Assembly (NCBI GenBank): GCA_029263215.1
Contig: JAJCXY010000016.1
Span: forward strand, 1 to 42,219
Origin: Acidimicrobiales bacterium
Lineage (GTDB): Bacteria > Actinomycetota > Acidimicrobiia > Acidimicrobiales > Aldehydirespiratoraceae
Reading direction: 5' to 3'
Length of the DNA: 42,219 nt
The position numbers were made by a program, and so were the translations under genes. Positions 7,979-15,957 of this stretch are shown piece by piece (positions within the stretch are counted from its first letter, which is position 1; each line of letters starts with the position of its first letter). The notes below the pieces were generated by a model. The model saw only the letters and a program-made list of their open reading frames with translations. It did not search any database and had not been told where the DNA came from.

Positions 7979-9828
7979 GCGAGTTCCTTCTCCAACACCG
8001 GCCGGCGGCGCTTCACTACCCAGTTGACCAGGGCAAACAAGGCCACCAACGCCACCGAAGGAATGACCAGGCGGAGCGTGCCTCGGGCGACAGCACTGTC
8101 GATCTTCGCGATCAGGGTGTGGGCATCGTCGGTGACGGACTCGAAATCGCCTTCATTCCAGGCCCCGACGATCTCGTCGTATTCAGCGCCGGTATCGACC
8201 CCCGCGAGGCCTATCCGCGAAAGGAGGCCGCGGTCACCGGTGGTGAGTTGGCGGGCCTCCGCGAGAGCTTCCAGGGCCTCTTGTTGTAGGGCCAACAACT
8301 CAGCCGTTTCATCAAGATCTTCGTCGGCCGCCTCGAAGAGATCGCGCGCGAACGACCCGAGTGGGAGTTCGATCTCGCCTGCTTCGATCCTCAGCTCGTC
8401 GCGGGCCTCGATCACCTGCTGCACTCTGGGGCGAACCCGGTCGAACTCGTCGAAGTCCCAGTCGGCCATGGGCACACGGACCACGGGCGGTAGAGACCAG
8501 CCGTCGCTCTGGGTGACCAGATCGAAGTAGTCGAGGCGGGTGGCGGCGCGTCGATCGAGTTGGGCAGCGGCCTCCACCACCCCACCGAACAGGTCTGCCG
8601 CCTGGGTGTCGGCGAGGTTCTCGACGATGTCGAGCACCACCCTCCAATCGAGAGAACCGGTGCGCTCCACCAGAGCCGTGCCCTCATAGGCGATCGTCCC
8701 CCCGTCGAGCAGGCCGATCATCGCGGCGATCTCACTGTCGTCGAGCTCAGCCAATGCCGCGCTGAGAGGATCGAGCCACGGGTTGTCAACGGCAACCTGG
8801 TCGGGCGCTTCGAGGCCGAGTCGGGTGGCGGCCTCACGTCCGAGGAATCCGGCGAGCGCCGAGCCGATACGGGGATCCTCCAACTCGATGGGGGAGATCC
8901 ACTCGGCGGCCAGCTCACGGGCAAGCGCGGCCGGGTCGACCTGGGGAGACACCACGATCACGGTGGGGTCGGTGTCGGCGGCCGGCTCGATCCGCACCGC
9001 ATCATCGGGTCCGGTCCACCCATGGCGGACCTCGATCGGGCCGGGTATCTCGATCGGTAACCACGCCTCGAGGACCGGTACGAGATCGCGGATCTGGGCG
9101 AGGAGTTCTCCCTCCGACACCGACAGGGTTGCCAGGGTCAGGTCGAGAGCGATCTCATCGACCTGGATCCGAATCATCCGTTCGGAAGCGGTGAGCACCA
9201 CCCGATGCGCGCGGTAGGGCTCGGCCACCGCCGACCGCAGAACGATCCGGCCGTCGACTTCGCCGGCGATCAACCCGGAGTTCTCGGTGACTTCGTAACC
9301 CGCCGGGGCATCGATGGTGAGCGAGGCGGTGCCCCCACCATGGCCCACCGCGAAGCCGTCGATGGCCACCAGGGCCGACGATGCGTGCACGAGCTCGTTT
9401 GGGTCTCCGTCGAGCCCCGATCGCAACCAGCTGAGTTCCGCCGAAGCCCGATCACCCGGCTCCAGCACGCTGGGAAAGGCGATCCGTACTTCGAGAGTCC
9501 GCTCGCTTCGAGTGCCCCGCAGAACGAGTGCTTCTTCACCGTCGACACGAGCGACGATGTCGACCGCGTCCACCGGAACCGTCTCGAAGAAGTCGCTGAA
9601 GACCTGGTCGGCGCTGGGGTTGGTGAACTCATACAGATGGGTGCCGGAGATGCTGCCGGCATCGGGGTCCACCACGATCAGGGTGCCGGTGTCGGCGACG
9701 AGCGCGTCGCCGGTTGCGTTCTCGTCTTGGCCGTAGGCCGGGTCTGCGACGCCCGCCCAGGTGCCCATGATCAGCACCACGGCCAATGCTGGTACCCAGC
9801 GGACGATTAGGGGTCGAGCGATGGGCAC
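7960..9828 (-). CDS. Secreted, C-terminally anchored protein of unknown function
   Basis: 622 residues. Residues 1-33 are a signal peptide (hydrophobic stretch, ADPAYGQ). Residues ~45-230 look like beta-sandwich domains (alternating strands, L-E-P-G-D-R-A-S-A-E-L pattern). Around 290-345 there is a helical region, ALARELAAEW then GSALAGFLGREAATRLG, which resembles the HExxH and downstream helix of M1-type gluzincin peptidases but with the histidines replaced (RELAAE at 304-309). An acidic helical part follows, then a transmembrane segment at ~591-612 (LVIPSVALVALFALVNWVV) and a basic cytoplasmic tail KRRRP. I infer an extracytoplasmic domain tethered to the membrane, perhaps a dead peptidase; the fold assignment is weak. 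Confidence 0.7.
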   Translation of the reverse strand: MPIARPLIVRWVPALAVVLIMGTWAGVADPAYGQDENATGDALVADTGTLIVVDPDAGSISGTHLYEFTNPSADQVFSDFFETVPVDAVDIVARVDGEEALVLRGTRSERTLEVRIAFPSVLEPGDRASAELSWLRSGLDGDPNELVHASSALVAIDGFAVGHGGGTASLTIDAPAGYEVTENSGLIAGEVDGRIVLRSAVAEPYRAHRVVLTASERMIRIQVDEIALDLTLATLSVSEGELLAQIRDLVPVLEAWLPIEIPGPIEVRHGWTGPDDAVRIEPAADTDPTVIVVSPQVDPAALARELAAEWISPIELEDPRIGSALAGFLGREAATRLGLEAPDQVAVDNPWLDPLSAALAELDDSEIAAMIGLLDGGTIAYEGTALVERTGSLDWRVVLDIVENLADTQAADLFGGVVEAAAQLDRRAATRLDYFDLVTQSDGWSLPPVVRVPMADWDFDEFDRVRPRVQQVIEARDELRIEAGEIELPLGSFARDLFEAADEDLDETAELLALQQEALEALAEARQLTTGDRGLLSRIGLAGVDTGAEYDEIVGAWNEGDFESVTDDAHTLIAKIDSAVARGTLRLVIPSVALVALFALVNWVVKRRRPVLEKELAQLEAE

Positions 9829-9886
9829 GTCGTCAAACGCTACCGCACCGATCGCCCGGCGCCGCCGCGTGTTCTACGGTCTCGGA

Positions 9887-10720
9887 ATGGAACTCAAGAC
9901 GACAAAGTGGGAGGCAGCCGACGGCATCGCAACCCTCACCTTGTCGCGTCCGGGCCACCACAACGCCTGGACGGGACGCATGCACACCGAGCTTCGCCAC
10001 CTCCTCGAGCTCGCCGACCCCGAGCCTTCGGTGAGGGTGATCATCATCACCGGTGATCCGGCCGGCACGACGTTTTGTCCGGGGGCCGACAGCCGGGCAT
10101 TGGAGGGCCACGTCGAGCGGGGCGGCTACGACGCAGGTACACCCGATGATCTGGCCGAGCCGGGTTTCGGGGTGAGCCCCGAGTTCGATGCCGACTTCGC
10201 GTTCTTCTTCGGCCTCCAGACCACCACCATCGCCGCCCTCAACGGCGCCGCGGCCGGAGTCGGACTCGCGGTCGCGGCCTGGTGCGACCTGCGCTTCGCC
10301 GCACCCGGCGTCAAGCTCACCAGTGCTCACGGCCGACTCAACCTTCCCGCCGAGTACGGCCTGTCGTGGCTCCTCCCCCGGCTGATCGGCCACGGACGAG
10401 CGAGCGACCTGCTCCTCTCGAGCCGAGTCGTTCTCTCCGAAGAGGCCGCCGAGATGGGCCTTGTCAACCGCGTCATCCCCGCCGACGAACTCCTCGATGA
10501 AGTAGCCACCTACGCCGCACGACTCGTGGCATCGGTGAGCCCCCACTCGCTTCGTGCCACCAAACGCCAACTCTCGATCGACTCGATCCGACCGGGTCCG
10601 GCCGATTCGGTCCGCGACGCGCAGGCTCGCCTCGATCAGATGACAACCGAAGCCGACTATCGCGAAGCAATCGCCGCGTTCGTGGATCGCCGTGCGCCGG
10701 AGTGGACCGGCGCCGATTGA
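9887..10720 (+). CDS. Enoyl-CoA hydratase family protein
   Basis: 277 residues from the ATG at 9887. Crotonase motifs: N-terminal IATLTLSRPGHHNAWTG, oxyanion hole FCPGADSRAL, NGAAAGVGLAVAAWCDLRFA, and NLPAEYGLSWLLPRLIG with the Glu in the catalytic region, then LSSRVVLSEEAAEMGLVNRV. Compared with short family members it has a ~20-residue insertion after the oxyanion-hole loop (EGHVERGGYDAGTPDD). Predicted to hydrate or isomerise an enoyl-CoA. It is divergent from the anchored secreted protein (58-bp gap) and followed by a hairpin and the repeat patch. Confidence 0.88.
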   Translation: MELKTTKWEAADGIATLTLSRPGHHNAWTGRMHTELRHLLELADPEPSVRVIIITGDPAGTTFCPGADSRALEGHVERGGYDAGTPDDLAEPGFGVSPEFDADFAFFFGLQTTTIAALNGAAAGVGLAVAAWCDLRFAAPGVKLTSAHGRLNLPAEYGLSWLLPRLIGHGRASDLLLSSRVVLSEEAAEMGLVNRVIPADELLDEVATYAARLVASVSPHSLRATKRQLSIDSIRPGPADSVRDAQARLDQMTTEADYREAIAAFVDRRAPEWTGAD

Positions 10721-10734
10721 ACCGTTGGGTTCAA
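10717..10734 (+). terminator. Hairpin at the enoyl-CoA hydratase stop codon
   Basis: TTGAACC and GGTTCAA form a perfect 7-bp stem with a GTTG tetraloop; the TGA stop codon is part of the left arm. No clear T-run follows. Likely a 3'-end structure. Confidence 0.45.
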
Positions 10735-10766
10735 GGTTGGCCTTCAGGCGTCGATACAACAAGCGA

Positions 10767-10880
10767 CCGGCGGTTTCGCCCCCGCTGGTCGAAGAGGAAG
10801 GGTGGGGGTTGGACACTCCCTCCAACGCATCGCCACCAGCGCTTTTCCAGGGTGCTGGCGCACTCGTCTGGCCTCCGCCC
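10767..10880 (+). repeat. Intergenic direct repeat, copy A
   Basis: Copy A of a ~115-bp element. Its 69-bp core (10794-10862) differs from copy B (10988-11056) at one base only (G10812 versus A11006); the flanks are similar but less so, with a 2-bp indel at about 10791. The core contains CACTCCCTCCAACGCATCG, CCACCAGCGCTTTTCCAGGG and TGCTGGCGCA, with a short inverted pair CCAGC/GCTGG. Orientation is arbitrary. Confidence 0.9.
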
Positions 10881-10958
10881 CCTCACTCTCCCCCACTCCC
10901 AGTGGCCCTTCGGTGGGTTTGACTCAAGCACGGCGTCGCCGCGCCGATGGAACCGGGT

Positions 10959-11074
10959 CCGGCGGCTTCGCCCCCGCCGGTCGATACGAGGAAGGGTGGG
11001 GGTTGAACACTCCCTCCAACGCATCGCCACCAGCGCTTTTCCAGGGTGCTGGCGCATTGCTTCGGCCTCCGCCC
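10959..11074 (+). repeat. Intergenic direct repeat, copy B
   Basis: Copy B of the element at 10767-10880, displaced by 194 bp over the core. It lies just downstream (on the minus strand) of the small membrane protein gene that ends at 11093. Confidence 0.9.
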
Positions 11075-11092
11075 GTCCTCTCCAACCAGCCC

Positions 11093-11302
11093 TCAGGCTG
11101 CGAACAGGCTCCCCAGGGCCCAGATCGCGGCGACCACACCGAGGCCGATGAACAAGATGCTCCGGGCCAACGGTGCGCGGTCGAGGTCGTCGTCTTCGCG
11201 TCGGGTGTCGGGGGGTCTCAGAAGGGCTGCCAGATTGCCGGCGGCCATGGCGCCACCGATAGCGAGAACCAACCAGGCCAGAAGATCATCTCCGAGAAAC
11301 AC
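11093..11302 (-). CDS. Small membrane protein, two transmembrane helices
   Basis: 69 residues. A first hydrophobic helix (about 8-28, LAWLVLAIGGAMAAGNLAALL), a charged loop RPPDTRREDDDLDRAPLARS, and a second helix (about 49-68, ILFIGLGVVAAIWALGSLF). No family recognised. Both helices and the charged loop make it look like a real protein rather than a chance frame. It lies downstream of, and on the same strand as, the single-helix protein at 11363-12037, so the two may be cotranscribed (60-bp gap). Confidence 0.6.
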   Translation of the reverse strand: MFLGDDLLAWLVLAIGGAMAAGNLAALLRPPDTRREDDDLDRAPLARSILFIGLGVVAAIWALGSLFAA

Positions 11303-11362
11303 GCCTCATGATTGCGTCCCCGAAGACGTATCGCCAACCGGGACCGCTCGCGGCCGAGGGGT

Positions 11363-12037
11363 TCAGCCGAAATCGGCGTCGGTGACCTCGGTTCGAATGA
11401 TATCTATGACCTCCAGATCGATGGCCGAGGGCCGGCGGACCAGAGCCGATGCGAGCGCTCCGCTCGCCGGATCGAAACAGAACTCGGCCCATCGTCCCCA
11501 TGGGGCCGCGAGTATCGGCTCGATCAACTCCACCCGGTAACACCCCGGCTCACCCCGGTCGACGTCGTAGAGCCGTCGCTCACCCTCGACGTAGCCACTC
11601 ACCAGCGTCAACTCGGCGGCCACTCGGTCGTCGAACGAGAGACCACTATCGCCCCCGATGCAGGGAGGAGCGATCAAGTCGTCGGACGAGGAGTCGCAGC
11701 TGGCCACGCTTCGGTCGATCTCCTCCACCGTCGACCCGAGCCGTACCACCAGGCGTCGGGGAGGACGCTGGGCGGTGTAGACGGGGCCGATCAAGGGCTC
11801 CTCGACCCCATCGATGGTGCGAGTCCAGGTGCCCTCGCTGACAAAGGTCGCGGTGCGCCATCGCCGCCACGCCGCCATAAGGCCGTCGGCTGACACCTCG
11901 TCGTGATCGAGGGCGGGAAAGGAGGTCTCCGGGGGATCGCCGGAGTCGCCGGTATCGACGATGAAGAGGGCAAATGCCCCCAGCGCGACGACCACACCGA
12001 CAACAAGCCCCAGAACTGCAACCAGACCTCGTTCCAT
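11363..12037 (-). CDS. Single-helix membrane-anchored protein of unknown function
   Basis: 224 residues. N-terminal membrane anchor at about 5-27 (LVAVLGLVVGVVVALGAFALF) followed by an acidic linker and an extracytoplasmic domain of ~190 residues. Four Cys in that domain (in ASCDSSSDD, PPCIGG, PGCYRV, EFCFDP) could make two disulfides, fitting an exported location. The LVVRLGSTVEEIDR and CYRVELIEPILAAPWGRWAEFCFDP segments suggest a beta-rich fold as in some lipoprotein-carrier-like domains, but I do not recognise a family. Divergent from the EAL gene, only 32 bp away. Confidence 0.65.
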   Translation of the reverse strand: MERGLVAVLGLVVGVVVALGAFALFIVDTGDSGDPPETSFPALDHDEVSADGLMAAWRRWRTATFVSEGTWTRTIDGVEEPLIGPVYTAQRPPRRLVVRLGSTVEEIDRSVASCDSSSDDLIAPPCIGGDSGLSFDDRVAAELTLVSGYVEGERRLYDVDRGEPGCYRVELIEPILAAPWGRWAEFCFDPASGALASALVRRPSAIDLEVIDIIRTEVTDADFG

Positions 12038-12069
12038 CGCACCCGACGGTAGTCCTCTGTCACGAGTTC

Positions 12070-12912
12070 ATGGGCCACACGGCCTATTGCTCAGATTTCC
12101 TCTCAGGCCGCCCGCGACCCGCTCCGATCAGTTTCCTCATGGGCCCCCTCAGCAAAGTCGTGGATCTCACCGCCGCTTCGGCCGTCGACCTCCACGCTGA
12201 GCTGGCGGCCGGGTGGGAACGACTCGAGATTCACGCCCACGACATTCACAGCACCGCCGATACCGCCGTCTACGCCACCGAAGCTCTCCTGCGGTGGCGT
12301 CGAGCCCCGGGGGAACTCTGCGCGGCGACGATGGTGATTCCGATGGCCGAACAGATCGGCATCGTCGCCGAGGCCACGAGATGGGCAACCGAACTATCGC
12401 TTACCACTTGGACGGGCACCACCCGCCGGGCCGGCGGCGGGCGACTCGCTCTCAACCTCCACCGTTGCGAGCTCGAGGATCCCACGTTCGCCGACTACAC
12501 CCTGATCATGTTGACCGAGCTGGGGATCGATCCGAGCGAGCTGGTCCTCGAGATCCCCGACGCACTGGGGCCCAACGGCTGCAGAGCGGCTCTAGACGCT
12601 GTTGGCCCCCTTCTCGATCGAGGGTCGCGGGTTGCCCTCGACGATCATCGCGGCTCGGCCTCGCGCACTCGACCCACCCCCGCTTGGTTCCCGACGGGTT
12701 CGGTCGTCAAGCTCGACCCCGCACTGACGTCGGCCTGTGACGATCCCCTGGGCTACGAACTGCTCCAGATGGCCGCCGACAAACTCCTCGCCGAGGGTTA
12801 CGAAGTGGCAGCCGAATCGATCGAGCGTCAGGCACAGCTCGACGCGGTGATGCGATGCAACGTGGGCTGGGCCCAGGGACACCTGTTCTCCCGCCCGGCT
12901 CCGCTCGTCTGA
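12070..12912 (+). CDS. Stand-alone EAL domain protein with altered loop 6
   Basis: 280 residues if begun at ATG 12070 (ATG 12139 is the other choice; neither has a good ribosome site). It has nearly all residues of a c-di-GMP phosphodiesterase: E71 in TEALLRW, N129 in LALNLH, E161 in LVLEIPDAL, D191-D192 in ALDDHRG, K214 in VVKLD, E249 in AAESIE and Q269 in WAQG. However, the loop-6 motif DFGTGYSS has become DHRGSASR, the Glu that holds this loop is Asp164, and the usual YQP near the N-terminus is absent. No sensor or GGDEF domain is attached. It may be a weak hydrolase or a c-di-GMP-binding effector. Confidence 0.75.
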   Translation: MGHTAYCSDFLSGRPRPAPISFLMGPLSKVVDLTAASAVDLHAELAAGWERLEIHAHDIHSTADTAVYATEALLRWRRAPGELCAATMVIPMAEQIGIVAEATRWATELSLTTWTGTTRRAGGGRLALNLHRCELEDPTFADYTLIMLTELGIDPSELVLEIPDALGPNGCRAALDAVGPLLDRGSRVALDDHRGSASRTRPTPAWFPTGSVVKLDPALTSACDDPLGYELLQMAADKLLAEGYEVAAESIERQAQLDAVMRCNVGWAQGHLFSRPAPLV

Positions 12913-12941
12913 CCCTCTGGCCGGCCGTGGGCCGCGGCGGA

Positions 12942-14297
12942 TCAGTTGTCGCGGCGGGTGAGGTTTCGAAACGAGGTGAACCTCGGGACGAATCCGAGCT
13001 GGATCGTGCCCGTGGGGCCATTTCGATGCTTGGCGACGATCACCTCGGCCATGCCTTCACTGTCGGTACCGGGGTTGTAGACCTCATCGCGGTAGAGGAA
13101 CACCACCACATCGGCGTCCTGCTCGATCGATCCCGACTCGCGTAGATCGGCGAGCATCGGGCGCTTGTCCTGACGCATCTCGAGGTTTCGTGACAGCTGG
13201 GAGAGGCCGACGACCGGACACTCCAGCTCGCGAGCCAGGATCTTCAGACCACGCGAGATCTCGGCCACCTCGACCTGACGACTCTCCGCACCGGCCCGCC
13301 CGGTCATGAGTTGGAGGTAATCGACCACGATCAGGCCGAGGTCGCCGGCACGACTCTTAAGCCGTCGGGCCTTGGCTCGGATCTCCATGATCGTGAGATT
13401 GGGGTTGTCGTCAATCCACAGGGGCGCCTCGGCCATACGGCCGATCCCGTTGGAGATACGTGTCCAGTCGTCCTCGTTGAGCTTGCCGTCGCGCATGTTT
13501 TTGGCGTCGACGTTGGCTTCAGAACAGAGCATGCGCTGGGTGAGCTCGAGATGGCCCATCTCCAAGCTGAACACCAGGGTGGGCTTTTGCTCACGCACCG
13601 CCGCGTGGGCGGCGATGTTGAGAGCGAAGGCGGTTTTGCCCATCGCGGGACGGGCCCCGACCACGATGAATGCATTGGGCTGAAGCCCCGAAAGCAACTC
13701 ATCGAGATCGATGAAGCCGGTGGCGGTGCCGGTGATGCCCTCACCGAGTTCGTAGAGATGCTCGAGGCGGTCGAGGGTTGCGTCGAGCAGGTCGCGGATT
13801 TCACTCATCGTGTCGGCCACTCGCCCCTGAGCCACCTGGAACATCATGTTTTCGGCTTCGTCGACGGCGCGGCTCACATCCTCGGGCCGGCTGTATCCGA
13901 TCTCCGCGATCTCACCGGCCGTTTCGATCAGCTTGCGAAGGGTGTGACGCTCAGAGACGATGCGTGCGTACTTGGCCGCATTGGAGGTGGCCGGGGTGTT
14001 GACCTGGAGGCTGAGGAGCCCGTCGAGGCCGCCGATCGAATCGAGTACACCGACCCGATCCAGCTCGTTGGCCACTGTGACCGGGTCGGCGGGATCGCCG
14101 GCCGCGTAGAGGGCCGAGATTGCGTCGAACACGTGGGCGTGGGCCGGCCGGTAGAAGTGCTCGGTGTGGGCGTGCTCCACGGCATCGGCAATGGCGTCGC
14201 GAGAAAGCAGCATCGCGCCGAGGAGCGACTCCTCGGCTTCCAGATTGTGAGGCGGAACCCGCGAGGCCCTACCAATGTCGACTTCACTCATCACCAT
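12942..14297 (-). CDS. dnaB: Replicative DNA helicase DnaB
   Basis: 451 residues, full length and without an intein. N-terminal DnaG-interacting domain starts PPHNLEAEESLLGAMLL; the RecA-like domain has Walker A GARPAMGKTA (214-223), the arginine/DnaB motif SLEMGHLELTQRML, Walker B LIVVDYLQLMTG and QLSRNLEMRQDKRP. It is the hexameric helicase that unwinds DNA at the replication fork. ATG 14297 is chosen because GGGAGGG lies upstream at workable spacing; ATG 14291 is the alternative. Last gene of the rpsF-ssb-rpsR-rplI-dnaB cluster, separated from rplI by 214 bp that hold their own regulatory-looking elements. Confidence 0.97.
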   Translation of the reverse strand: MVMSEVDIGRASRVPPHNLEAEESLLGAMLLSRDAIADAVEHAHTEHFYRPAHAHVFDAISALYAAGDPADPVTVANELDRVGVLDSIGGLDGLLSLQVNTPATSNAAKYARIVSERHTLRKLIETAGEIAEIGYSRPEDVSRAVDEAENMMFQVAQGRVADTMSEIRDLLDATLDRLEHLYELGEGITGTATGFIDLDELLSGLQPNAFIVVGARPAMGKTAFALNIAAHAAVREQKPTLVFSLEMGHLELTQRMLCSEANVDAKNMRDGKLNEDDWTRISNGIGRMAEAPLWIDDNPNLTIMEIRAKARRLKSRAGDLGLIVVDYLQLMTGRAGAESRQVEVAEISRGLKILARELECPVVGLSQLSRNLEMRQDKRPMLADLRESGSIEQDADVVVFLYRDEVYNPGTDSEGMAEVIVAKHRNGPTGTIQLGFVPRFTSFRNLTRRDN

Positions 14298-14362
14298 GAT
14301 TTGTGGAGCCCTCCCGACGCCTCAGTGATCGTGCCTCTTGTGCCCTGTGTGATACCAGTGGA

Positions 14363-14401
14363 AGGGGTGGTGATTAACCCCTGTTTCGTGGGGGAAATCA
14401 C
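14363..14401 (-). promoter_or_regulatory. Mutually exclusive hairpins upstream of dnaB
   Basis: On the minus-strand transcript two stems compete for the same bases: GTGATT (14401-14396) with AATCAC (14375-14370) plus CCCC with GGGG inside it, or AGGGGT (14382-14377) with ACCCCT (14368-14363). They cannot form together. This is the layout of an attenuator or switch, but no U-run or ligand-binding pattern is evident, so function is open. Confidence 0.4.
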
Positions 14402-14410
14402 TGTGGACAA
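14402..14410 (-). promoter_or_regulatory. DnaA box (TTGTCCACA)
   Basis: The minus strand reads TTGTCCACA, the consensus DnaA box of high-GC actinobacteria. Related but imperfect sequence (TGTCCACTGG) follows at 14420-14411. Its place in the rplI-dnaB gap suggests DnaA control of dnaB transcription. Confidence 0.55.
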
Positions 14411-14511
14411 CCAGTGGACAGCCATGAACACATTCTTCAGCATGGGCGCGCCGAACCCGGAGACCCATGGACAGTTGCTTGTGTGTCGCCGACGCAGCGG
14501 CGACGGATGGA

Positions 14512-14958
14512 TCACTCTTCGACTACCTCGACGGTGATCGGGAACTGCACGTCTTCGTGCAGCTTGCACATGACCGTCGACTGACCCAGATCCTTGAGCG
14601 GATGCTCCAGATCGAGATCACGACGGTCGATCACCACACCGGAGCCGGCCTCGACCGCCTCCACCAGATCGCCGGCACTGACCGAACCGAACAGTCGACC
14701 ACCGTCGCCGGCCTTGGCCGAGATGGTGAAGACCATGGGCACCAGCTTGGTGGCGATCTCCTCGGCATCGGCACGAGTGGCTGCGTCACGCAGCGAAGCC
14801 GTGCGACGCATGGCTTCGGCCTGACCTTCGGCGCCGGCAGTGGCCTTCAGAGCGAGCCCCTTGGGCGACAAGAAGTTGCGGAAGTAGCCGTCGGCCACGT
14901 CGAACATCTCGCCCTTGCGGCCGAGGCCGTCGACATCACTGCGCAGGATCACTCTCAT
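14512..14958 (-). CDS. rplI: Ribosomal protein L9
   Basis: 148 residues, normal length for bacterial L9. The N-terminal domain [30 protein letters not shown] matches the family signature (V-x-L..DV..LG..G....V..GY.RN.L.P); a helical linker and the C-terminal RNA-binding domain follow. Binds 23S rRNA domain V near the L1 stalk. It begins inside the stop codon of rpsR (ATGA overlap, 14955-14958), so the two are translationally coupled. Confidence 0.96.
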   Translation of the reverse strand: MRVILRSDVDGLGRKGEMFDVADGYFRNFLSPKGLALKATAGAEGQAEAMRRTASLRDAATRADAEEIATKLVPMVFTISAKAGDGGRLFGSVSAGDLVEAVEAGSGVVIDRRDLDLEHPLKDLGQSTVMCKLHEDVQFPITVEVVEE

Positions 14959-15440
14959 GATTCCGTTGCCTCTACGCTGTCGGCCGAGGTGAACTCGACG
15001 CCTTCGACGTCTGCGACTGCTGCTGCGTTGTCGACTTCGGTCTCGATGTCGCCATTGTCGCCTTCCTCGTCGTCACGGGCCGGCGGCGGTGCGCTCGGGC
15101 GCGGCGCCGGACCCTCGGCGCGGCCACCACGATCACCGCGATCGCCACGGTCGCCGCGATCGCCGCGACCACTGCGCTGGCTCGTCACCCTGGTTGCGTA
15201 AGGAATCAACGCCATCTCCCGGGCGACCTTCACCGCATCGGCGCACAGCTTCTGCTGCTGGGCGTTGTTGCCGGTGACACGGCGGGCCCGGATCTTCGAC
15301 CGCTCCGAAACAAAGCGACGAAGCAGGTTGACGTCCTTCCAGTCGACATAGTCGAGCTTCTCGGAAGTGAGGACGCTGACCTTCTTCTTGGCCCTGCGGT
15401 TGTTGTCCTTGTTCTTGCCGCGTTTCTTGACCTTCGGCAT
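14955..15440 (-). CDS. rpsR: Ribosomal protein S18 with long C-terminal extension
   Basis: 161 residues, about twice the usual 75-90. Residues ~1-88 are ordinary S18: basic start, [19 protein letters not shown], then the signature [16 protein letters not shown]. After [13 protein letters not shown] comes an added tail of ~70 residues: SQRSG followed by four GDR triplets, a Pro/Ala stretch ([12 protein letters not shown]), then an acidic end ([16 protein letters not shown]). The tail is low in complexity and probably disordered. It is not a sequencing frameshift, because the stop is the one coupled to rplI by ATGA. S18 binds S6 on the 30S platform. Confidence 0.93.
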   Translation of the reverse strand: MPKVKKRGKNKDNNRRAKKKVSVLTSEKLDYVDWKDVNLLRRFVSERSKIRARRVTGNNAQQQKLCADAVKVAREMALIPYATRVTSQRSGRGDRGDRGDRGDRGGRAEGPAPRPSAPPPARDDEEGDNGDIETEVDNAAAVADVEGVEFTSADSVEATES

Positions 15441-15495
15441 TATCTACTCCAGTACTCTCGTTCTCGTTTTTCGTTCTCGGTTGGGGACAGAGTCC

Positions 15496-15942
15496 CTAGA
15501 AGGGCTCTTCGTCCATGTCGTAGGCCGGGGCAGATTGATTGGAGACCTGGCGGCCGCCACCCTGGGGTGCAGCAGCACCGCCTCCACCACCCTTGAATTC
15601 GTTCTTGCGGATCTCCGCTGATGCCCACCTCAGGCTCGGTGCCACATCGTCGGCGATGATCTCCACCTTCGAGCGACGCTCACCTTCCTGGTTCTCCCAG
15701 CTGCGCTGGGAGAGGGTGCCGTAGATCACGACACGTGCACCCTTGGTGATGGTCTCAGCGACGTTTTCGGCCAGTGAACGAAAGCAGCTGACGTCGAAGA
15801 ACGAGACCTCGTCCTCACCGTCTTGCTTCTTCTTGTTCCAGGCGACACCGAAGTTCGCTACGGCCATGCCGCCCTGGGTGAACCTCAGTTCAGGATCGCG
15901 GGTGACGTTTCCCACGACGGTGACGGTGTTGTCGAATCCCAT
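15496..15942 (-). CDS. ssb: Single-stranded DNA-binding protein
   Basis: 148 residues. OB-fold domain (residues 1-~110) starting MGFDNTVTVVGNVTRDPELRF with FFDVSCFRSLAENVAETITKG and VIYGTLSQRSWE; then a Gly/Gln-rich linker (GGGGGAAAPQGGG) and the acidic protein-interaction tip DMDEEPF. Coats single-stranded DNA and recruits repair and replication proteins through the tip. Fifteen bases after rpsF, same strand. The 55-bp gap to rpsR holds a direct repeat of GAGAACGA on the minus strand. Confidence 0.96.
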   Translation of the reverse strand: MGFDNTVTVVGNVTRDPELRFTQGGMAVANFGVAWNKKKQDGEDEVSFFDVSCFRSLAENVAETITKGARVVIYGTLSQRSWENQEGERRSKVEIIADDVAPSLRWASAEIRKNEFKGGGGGAAAPQGGGRQVSNQSAPAYDMDEEPF

Positions 15943-15957
15943 GTCAGGTATCTCCGA

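Larger units (their letters stand above)
10721..11092. other. 372-bp non-coding patch with duplicated element
   Basis: No credible gene lies here. The patch holds a stop-codon hairpin at its left edge and two direct copies of a ~115-bp element (separate entries). Short open frames across it translate the repeat in several frames (such as TPSNASPPALFQGAGAL) but have no start signals or protein-like character. Confidence 0.7.

Noticed and set aside
12913-12941. Possible terminator between the EAL gene and dnaB (GGCCGGCC and nearby GC-rich bases)
   Set aside because: Only an 8-bp self-complementary word with no loop room or U-run; not convincing.
13311-14537. Long plus-strand open frame antisense to dnaB
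   Set aside because: High-GC DNA gives long antisense frames; its translation is His/Gly/Val-rich without family motifs, while dnaB on the other strand is certain.
15110-15180. GDR repeats at the S18 end taken as a frameshift or assembly slip
   Set aside because: The frame continues to the stop codon that overlaps the rplI start by ATGA, as expected for the true end of rpsR.
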